From NCBI GenBank assembly GCA_022316685.1, contig JAKJHU010000099.1:2659668-2723667 (forward strand): a stretch of DNA of 64,000 nucleotides, written 5' to 3'. Below the pieces are notes generated by a model that was given only the letters and a program-made list of their open reading frames with translations, was not told the DNA's origin and searched no databases. Both the position numbers and the translations under genes were made by a program. Positions 35,901-44,900 of the stretch are shown piece after piece. Each line of letters opens with the position of its first letter. The first letter of the stretch is position 1. This DNA comes from Progne subis subis. Lineage: Eukaryota > Chordata > Aves > Passeriformes > Hirundinidae.

Positions 35901-38900
35901 ACACATTGCAAGAGCTGCAGATTTTCTCCGTAGGGAAGAATAACCTGACCGTTCTGGAAGATGTGAGTGTTCCCTGGCTTTGCAAATATTCCCTGTTGAA
36001 GGATCAGATAATCTAAAACTGGCAATTGCCATCGTGTCCAAGCCCCTCCTTAGGTGATAAAATTCTCCTTAGAATTTCTAAGTAGTCTGAGCTATGATTT
36101 TTGTCCTCTGGTGTTAAGTACTTACTGCAACCATTCTTCTTTTAGATTATTGACTCATGGGGGCCCAGTTCTGTGACTGCTCTCAGCCATGGCAAAATTC
36201 CTACTGGCTCCCATGAAAGCTAGAAAAGGAATAAGTGGCTACATATGAGAAAAGGGGGGAGACTAGGATTTATTTGGGGTTCTTTTGAGGGCATCTTACC
36301 AATTTAGGACCTGTGATTTGTGCACCTCATCTGTCTTCCCTCTCCACCCATTGTCTGGATATTCCCAAAGTGAATTGAAGTATTTCCTTTCCCCAAACCA
36401 TTAGAAACCCCTAATTGCCTGTCGTGTGAATTTGGCATCGGGGCAGAATACATATTGCAACTCAACTGTAATAAAAGCAATAAATTCCAAGGCTGTGTTA
36501 CTTCCAGCACTGGGAAATACAGAGCTCTTTCCCTTTGGCACAGGTTGTCTATCTCAGGAGGTTAAAAAACTTACGGACACTGAACCTCGGTGGGAACCCT
36601 TTCTGCAGCAAAGAGCACTACAGGCTGTTTGTTGTTGCTCATCTTCCAAGCCTGCTGTATTTGGACTTCAAGCTCGTGAGACGCTCCACGGTGAGATTTC
36701 TGCATTCCCTGATTGGGAAATCAGGCAACAGCATCTTACAGAGCCTTTGCTTTGTTGGTGTGCCAGCAATATTCCAGCACTGGGGGCAGGTTCCCTGCAG
36801 AAATCAGGCTCACAGAAACACACAGTGTTTATTCTGCTTCCACATAACAGCTGTGAACCTGTAGGCCAAATTCTGTCAAATCTGACAGAGAGGTAGAGGT
36901 GTCAGAAGCATGATGTCTTCACAGATTTTGTGAAAATCAGCAGCTGTGTGTGGGAGAGGGGCCTGGTTCGTGTTGCCACAGAGAGGCTGCAGTGTGAGTG
37001 CAAGTCTTCTTAGAGAATCTCAGAGGAAATCAGACTTGAGACACGGATCCAGGGGGAAGGAGCCTTGGTGGTCCTGCTGCTCACAGAGTGATTTGTTTCA
37101 GTAGCAAATTGACAACCCAGGCAAGCAGGTGCCTGGATGCACTTCCCACTTTTGATTTCTGAGAACAAGATATTTCATCCTCACCAGTAACCTGTGGAAC
37201 TGCTTTATCACCCCAGGGCTCAAAGGAACAAAGATAGGATTTTTTATTCAAGTTTTTTTTAAGTTTTAGGTGGGGTTTTTTTGTTTTTTTTTTTTATTAA
37301 CCAAAGAACATGATTAATTATAAATTTGCTTGGCACAGAGCAGGAGCTGTACTTGGAATGTACATTGCTCTTACTGTAGGACTGGAAGGGCTTTTCAGGT
37401 CATGGAATGCAATCCCTGCTCATCAGGGACGTCAGAGAATTGCGTACTTAAATTTGTCAAGCTTCAGTTTCAAGCTAATGAGGTTCTTGCCCCTGGTACT
37501 ACCTTGCCATCCACTCCTCCAAAGAGCCTTCTCCACCCTAGAAAATGTATTAACCTCACTGACTGATCAAAGTGGAGCTCAAATTCTAGAAGTCAAAATA
37601 GAACTTCCTGCTAAAAGAGGAGGAAAAAAACTCCAGCTCTAAAGATGAGAAAATGGAGAGAGGAAAGCTTCCTGGGACTGAATTATCTCAGATGCATTGA
37701 ATGCAGAAACAGAGCAATATGCCAGCAAAAAATGGGATGAGGATTAGATTAGAAACTTCATAAGTAGTTTAATAAAAAGCCCAAGAGGAAATGGAGATGC
37801 AGATACCACTCTGGTGCATATTCTAGAAAGATCAGTTGCTTATGTCCAGGCTCATTGAGCAATGTTGGATAATCTAATACAAATATTTTATTTATATTTC
37901 TCAGAGACAAGCTGCAGCTGTAAAATATCAAGATCTTACTGAGCCATTGGAGCAAGGGGAGGCTCAGGTCCTTGCTCTGCAGGAGATAGAAGAGGCAGAG
38001 CAGAAAGAGCTGGAGTACCAGCAGGTAAGTTTTCTTTGGCTGGTTGTGAATTGTCTCAGGAGAAAGAAGCACAACACATATTGACTCGTCTTTTCCCTGC
38101 TTGAAGATTTAATGAGAGGTTAACATTGACTCTGCTAAAACTAAGGCTCAGATTAATCTCTGATCTCTGAATCTTATCTTTTGGAAGGAAACAGGAACTG
38201 CTGTGGAATACACATGACATGGGGGATCATAATTCTTTGGGCTGAACTATGAGACTACAGACAGACACCCTGCAAAGCTAAATAGTCAATCATCCCCAGG
38301 GAGTTTATCAGCCTGACGTGAGATTAAGAAAAATACAGGTCTGAGGGAAATGTTAACATTTTCATGGTGAAGTGACTTCTTTTCTTCTCCTTCACACTAA
38401 GTTAAGTTTTTCATTAGTTTTATGGTTAAACTCTCCAGGACTTTCAGAGATCATTGTGACTGGACTGAAAGCAAGACCAGGTGGAATGGTGCTTTCAGTT
38501 GTAGCCTGGCTCTGTATTCCAGACCTCTAGAAGATCAGAGCAGCTTAAGTTTAGTGTTTAGAGCCAGGGAGGATGCCTGCAACTTTTCCCTTTGTCCCTC
38601 CTCAAAGTTCACCAGCTCCTTATCTGAAAGGCTCAATAGCCTTGCAATAAATGTTTGTATGTGGTGATGTCTTACACTGGCAACTGCCCAGAGGAGCTGT
38701 GGCTGCTCCATCCCTGAAGTGTCCCAGCCAGACTGGATGGGGCTTGGAGCAACCTGGGAGAGTGGAAGGTGTCTCTGCCCATGGCAGAGGGTGTGACTGG
38801 ATGATTTTTAATGTCCCTTCCAACCCAAACCGTTCTATGATTTCGTGATCTGATACAAGATCAAAGAGTGTTTCTATCCTTAGGCTAAAGAGTTGTAGCA

Positions 38901-41900
38901 GCAAAGCCCCTGGGATGGGTTTCACTCCAGTTGCAAGGTGCTTTCATGACTTGGTGTTTCCGCTGTGTTCATGTAACTGTGTCTGCACTGATGTTCTGCT
39001 GCTGCTGAGGTGCTGATAGGACCGACACATCCTGAGGACTGGCAGCGGGCTGGCATCTTTATTTTACTTATTTTGCTCTGTTTCTCTTCAAAGACAGCCT
39101 TTGTTGAGTACCTGAATGGGTCAATCCTGTTTGACAGCCTGTATGCAGAGGACAGAGAAGCTGCCATACTGGCCTCCCTCCCTGCCGTGGAGGACCTGCT
39201 GCAGGCATATCCTTCCTGGGTTTGGAATACCTACAGCTGAAAGGTAATGCCTTGAGTTAAGAAGGAAGTGCATCCACAGGGACTCTTCATCTGTAGCTTT
39301 TGTCCAGAGCTGAAAGCTACATTGATCTAAGATCTGAGACAGTCTGTGTTCAATTTTGGAATGGTACCAAAAATTACACTACAAGGCTGTGAGACCACTG
39401 ACAGCTTTAAGGCTTGATATCTTGTGAAATATGAGGGCTCCAAACAAATGGTTTATATTACCGGCAAGCTGGCCAGCCCAGCTTGAAACATCTCATTTGT
39501 AAAACCACTCATTTCTACCCCCAACAGGTCATGAGATCCCAGCATTTTAAATTCTCACTGTTGTAATTACCATATTCCTTTTCTTTCCCTGGAATCAAAC
39601 ACGATTTCAGTAGCCTCCTTTCCTGACCCTTCAAGAATCAAGACTTTGTGCTTTCCTTAATCTGGAATCCACTTAAAGTTTAAAATGAGCTGGAAGATAA
39701 ATCTCTGTCGGTTATATTGTAAGAGCACAGTCACTAAAATCATGTTGAAATTGAAGTGGTAGGAGATAGGAACAGACTAATCAGAACGGTACAAGTCGCA
39801 TATCTCACAACCTGCCAGAACTGGCAATGGGAAGTTTCCAGGCCAGCACATTTTTCTGATCATTGCTCCTACACGGGGGAGCAGAAAGCAGACACTTTTT
39901 TTTCTTTTTTCTTTTCTCATTCAGATTAATAGAGTATTGTCAAGGCCAGTAACTTGACCTTCCTTAAAATTGCATTACACTGTTGGGGAAAAATGCATCA
40001 CAGCTTAACTACAATAGACTCCAGAAACAATTCCATTGCCAAGATAATAGCAGAAGAAAAATTGACGTTATTTTTGTGATGCTACCAAGTCAGTAGTTTA
40101 TTCTGTGCTCTGGCTGTGGGCTCCAGAGCTGTATTTATTAACTACATAGGCACTGTATTCACACTTGTGAAGACAGATAGGGTTGTAGGCTTCCTTCTGC
40201 TGCTGCGTCAGAAGAGTCAGACAAGTGAATGTATTTTCTTCTCTTCCTCAAGGCCTTTGTTCCCTCTTCAAGTTGCCACAGCTTTCTCCATACCCTTAAG
40301 GCAGCAAAATCCTATGCACAAAACGCGAATGGGTGACCCAGTCCTGCCCCAGACAGAATATTTGGCAGCTCCCAAACAAGAACCACAGAGTTTACATAAA
40401 AGTAGCTCGTAGCTCTTGTTGCTCAGATTTGCAGAGGCAGAAGGAACATAACCTGTTGCTCCACTGAACAAGCAAAAAACCTTGACTCTGCTGTCACATA
40501 CAAGAAGGAGTTTCTCTCAGTTACTGAGAAGCTGTACAACTATGGACTGGAAGAGTATGAAAAACGAGCAGCTGAAGTCTCTAAATTCTACAAAAGATTC
40601 TATGAAATTCTGACAGCCAACCAGCAAGAAAGCAAGAGAATAATCTCAGACTTTGAAAGTCGGAACCAAAGGGTAATGTTATGCTTTTGTTTGTTTGATA
40701 TGTGATTTCTCTACATCCTATACCAGCTTTTAATTGTGCTGAAAATGGAGGTAGCTCCATTAAATGTAGAAAAATTATTCTGGATTGACAATGCTGTGAT
40801 GGAAATCAATACTTGATTCCTAAAGGCACAATCACAGAGTAGTTGAGAGTGGAAGGGATCTCTGGAAGTTATCTGGAGGACCACCCACAGCAGGCTGCCC
40901 AGGACTACGGATATCTCCAAGGATGGAGACTCCACAGCCTCTCTGGGAAACCTCTTCCAGTGCTTTTCCATATTTCCTTATGTGTTTCTTACAGCATAAA
41001 TTTATTCAAAGAAAATTTAGTTTCATTAGCTAATATAATGTCATTGACATAATGTGAAAAGTTTTTTAATACTTTATGTGGGGAAAAAAAATGGAGATTG
41101 AAATTTCTACCCCCTTGAGCAAACTACAACCAGCTAACACAGCCTTTATCTATACTGAAAATTCAGTGTAGAACAAAATTATTATGTCATAATGTTATCA
41201 TCTATAAAGGTAAAAGTCCTTCAATGGATTACAGAAAAATGTGACTGAACAGGGTAGAGCTTTTTACTTTTTTTCTTCCCATCCAGAAAAGTCACCAATA
41301 TTAAAGAAAATGGAAATTCTCAACCTTGTTTTTAGTAGAAATATTTTTTATGAAGTTGATTTTTAAGATAGATAGATGTTTACTGCTACTCCCCTTCTTT
41401 TGGAAGCCTCCAATAGCTCTTCCTTCATTGACAAACCAGGAAGAAAAGGAAGGAAATTGCATGGTATTCAGTTTATTCTCAAGTAATTTTCTGCTTCAGT
41501 TCATTTTCTCAACCACAGCTCAAAGAACTATAACCAAAAAATATTAGAGAATGTTATTTTAATGTATTTCCAGCCCTTTAAAGCAGAAACTCTCTCTTTT
41601 CATTCTGCTCGACTACAGCCACCCATTGTGGCTGCTCAGGGCGTAGCTTCTGGCTGGATCCCTTTCTAACCATGTATAATAGATGGATCATGATTTTCTT
41701 TCCACAGGAAAAAAAAAAAAAAAAGAAAAAAGAAAAACAAAAAAAACCAAAAAGGGCAGGGAGGGCTAAAGCCTGGTAACACTATCAGCTGAGAGAGCAA
41801 GTCCCTGACAAGTGACACCAGCAGAGTCACGAGCGCTGGCTCCCGCTGGAAACCAGGTCACTTTTATTTCAGTGCCTGTCACAGGCTGATGGCTGCTGAG

Positions 41901-44900
41901 TCACTCCGCTCCCGGGGCCTTGAACCTTGCTGAGTCATCTTGGAAATCTGCATCCGGCAGCTCTAGGAGCTGGCAGCACCACCAGAGTCACAGAACTGCA
42001 GGATGGTTTGGGTTGGAAAGGACCGTAAAGATCGTCTCGTTCCAGCCAATAGTTTGATATGAGTATTTGGTTAACTTGTGCTTGAATTCTCACTGTATCT
42101 TCCATAAAAAAACCCTAAACCAGCAAAACAAACCCTGCAAAACCTACAAAAACAAAGAAACAACAATAAAACCCAAAGAAACACAGCTGAGGCCAGATTT
42201 TACCCCTTCACCTCTGTCTGACCTCCAGGCTCAGCTATGGATTGGGCTGCAAGGGGTGACAAAGGGGAACGGCCTTAAACTGAAGGAGGGGAGGCTTAGA
42301 TGGGATATTAGGAAGAAATTAGATTAAATATTTAAATAAATCCTTCCCTGTGAGGGTGGGGAGGGCCTGGCAGAGATTCCCAGGGAAGCTGTGGCTGCCC
42401 CTGGATCCCTGGAAGCCTCCAAGGCCAGTTTGGATGGGGCTTGGAGCAATCTGGTCTTGTGGAAGGTGTGACTGCCCATGGCAGGGGGTGTGACTGGATA
42501 ATCTTTGAGGTCTTTCTCAACCCAAACCATTCTGGGATTCTGGGATTCTCTATAAACAGGACACAGGGGTCAGCGTGCCAGTTTTCATATAAATATTAGA
42601 GGAGTTGGTATCAAAACCAAACAGAGTGTTTTGCCATCATTTCCCCATCATTTAAAACTGCTGGAGGATTTCAAAAGGCACAGAGGTCCCAGCAGACTGC
42701 AGTCTGTGAGCTGTTCTTAGGGCTGTTTGTCTATCTGTAATCCTTTCATGTAAACTTGGGTAACCTGTAAAATCACGGCGCTCTCTGTAGTTGGTTACGG
42801 AGGATTAAAGGCCTTGAACTTTGAAGTTATTGCTCCCAGAAGTGCAGCCTGAGTGGCTCTGGAGCCTTTTGAGCCTCCCAACTTGTTTACATTAGAGAAG
42901 AGGACACCTTGCTCTCCCCTTCCCCCTTTTAACCCTGAAAATTTGTGTAATCTACCCCATTTCCAGACTCAAGCCTTGGCAGGAGTTTTTAACAGAATGC
43001 TTTATTTCACCCCATTCCATTCCCTCTCAGGAGAAGGGGATTAGACATAATAAAACATATATTTTTTCCTCCTTTTTTAAACAGTTGATTGTTAACTACT
43101 TTTAAACAGACTTGAAAATAACACATTCAGCACAAGATTTTTTTTTTTTTTTTCGATCCAGGAAAACATAAATCTTGCCTGATACCAAAGTGACGTCAAT
43201 ACATAATTCTGAAGGGCAATAAATCCTCGCTGTAAGAGGAAGGCAGGCAATGATAGGTATTCCATATTCAGAATACTAAATCCTGACCCTGCTGGAAGTT
43301 AGTCAAGATTCTCCTTGGCAGGAAGTGGATCAGGATTTAGGCCTGTGTTCCTTTCTCTGAAGCACTTGCTCATTTCTTCTTCACAGCCAACAATGTCAAG
43401 AATTAACTATTATTCTTTTTTTTTCTTGAAATGATGGGGAAACAAAGTTGGAAGCATAGAAGGAGCAAAGTCTTCTGCTGAGTGGAGGATGAGGAAGAGT
43501 TTTCCCAATTCCCCTACAGTAGCAAACCTCAGCACTGTTGACTACACACTATGTAAATCTGGAGACTTCCCTGAATCATCACATTTCATGCCAGCTAATC
43601 AGCAGCAGGAACTTTTCTCACACGTGTAACCAGTTAATTAAATTGCGATGGAATGCTGAGCACAAACTGTAAGTAATTCACGTATCGCTGTGTTTAGAGG
43701 CTGGATGAGCTTTATGAGGCTGGGAGTGGCGATATTGCTGAGTCTAAACAAACCCAGGGCAAGGAGGACATCCATCAGCTGTGGGATGCACTCATGACCT
43801 TGGAAACGCTGGTATCCAACGACCTGGAGGTGAGATCCAGGCTCACACCTGTGAGACCTTACAGCCACAACGTTGTGGCGTCACTTTGTCTCTGCAGCGC
43901 TGCGTAGCAGCTTACTCACAAAGAGGCGGGCACAGGACTTCCACTCAGGAAAATGTTTTGTTCCCATCTTATCCTTTCTCTGCTCAAAGTTGCTGAGGGT
44001 GAGATCAGGCCCTGGGCATCGATACCTTACAGCACAGTTCTGTTTCTCAGAGCAGAACAGGGTATGTCCATCACATCTATCCGAGCTGGTTTCCCACACT
44101 TTGGAGACAGGGAGGTTGTGCAATCATTTTATAGGTCTGCACAAGTTGCTGCATAGCATGGGGTATGCATTTGGAATTCTAGAGGTGTCATTCTTTGAAG
44201 CTGATCTTTGCTATAAGATTACACACATTCCTGCTCAGCTTGCTGCATTTGCTTGCATAATAACTGCCTTTTCCTCCCCAGACTTTTCCTCAAAAACTAG
44301 GGCAGGGCTGCTGATGTGCATCTTCATCAAAGGAAAAAACCCTAAGTAATCAGTTTAAAAATGAGCAAGCAGGAGCTGTGGCCTGTGTACAGCAGTTTAC
44401 TTTTGTGAGCATGGATGGCAGAAAGCAGCAGCTCAAAATGGATCCTCACTGCCTCAGGATTGTGCCTTTTTAGTGTTTTCTGGGTTGGTCCTCACCTATC
44501 TGCAGTCGCTGATGGGATGAGCAGAAGCATTTCTCCCTGTGTGCCCTGCTGGATTTGGGTTCAGCTACCAAGACATTTAAGTGCAACACTTCACAGATTC
44601 TCCATCAGCCGTTTCTGGGAGAGGGAATAGGCAGCAGCAATTTAAATTCCTGAGGACTAAACCAAAAGCTGCAGTAAAGCCCAGGCAGGGGTTGTGCTTT
44701 TGAGAAGAGGTTCTTCATACAGACAAGGACAAGGAAGCTGCAGCATGGCACAATATGGGATACAGCCCTCTCCAGGCTTAGGTGAGGGTAACAAAGGATC
44801 CCCTTGCTTCCTCCAGGGTAAAGGTAGTGTTCACTCAGCTTCCCTCCAATAAGATGATTCTGATTTTCTATCCCTGATGAAGGGAAGAAAATCTTGCAGC

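Larger units (their letters stand above)
32955..37904 (+). other. DRC3: DRC3 introns 2-5
   Basis: Introns 32955-34338, 34456-35795, 35963-36543 and 36691-37904, all GT-AG. Unique sequence with T-rich tracts before exon 3 (34312-34325) and around 37242-37298. No repeat family or RNA gene was recognised. Confidence 0.75.
40673..43697 (+). other. DRC3: DRC3 intron 8
   Basis: A 3.0 kb GT-AG intron with three CR1 fragments, an A-rich tract at 41709-41745 and a T16 run at 43138-43153. No exon is needed here because exons 8 and 9 join in phase 0. Confidence 0.75.

Noticed and set aside
39204..39207. GC-AG intron starting at CAG|GCATAT in DRC3 exon 7
   Set aside because: Positions after GC do not fit the strong AAGT context of GC donors. 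It would also delete the conserved Ala-Tyr, whereas the U12 reading gives a gap-free alignment.
39094..39240. DRC3 looks broken by a premature stop after LLQAYPSWVWNTYS
   Set aside because: The ATATCCTT donor and AC acceptor restore the full family frame. The rest of the gene is intact to the stop codon, so this is a mis-readable intron, not a pseudogene.
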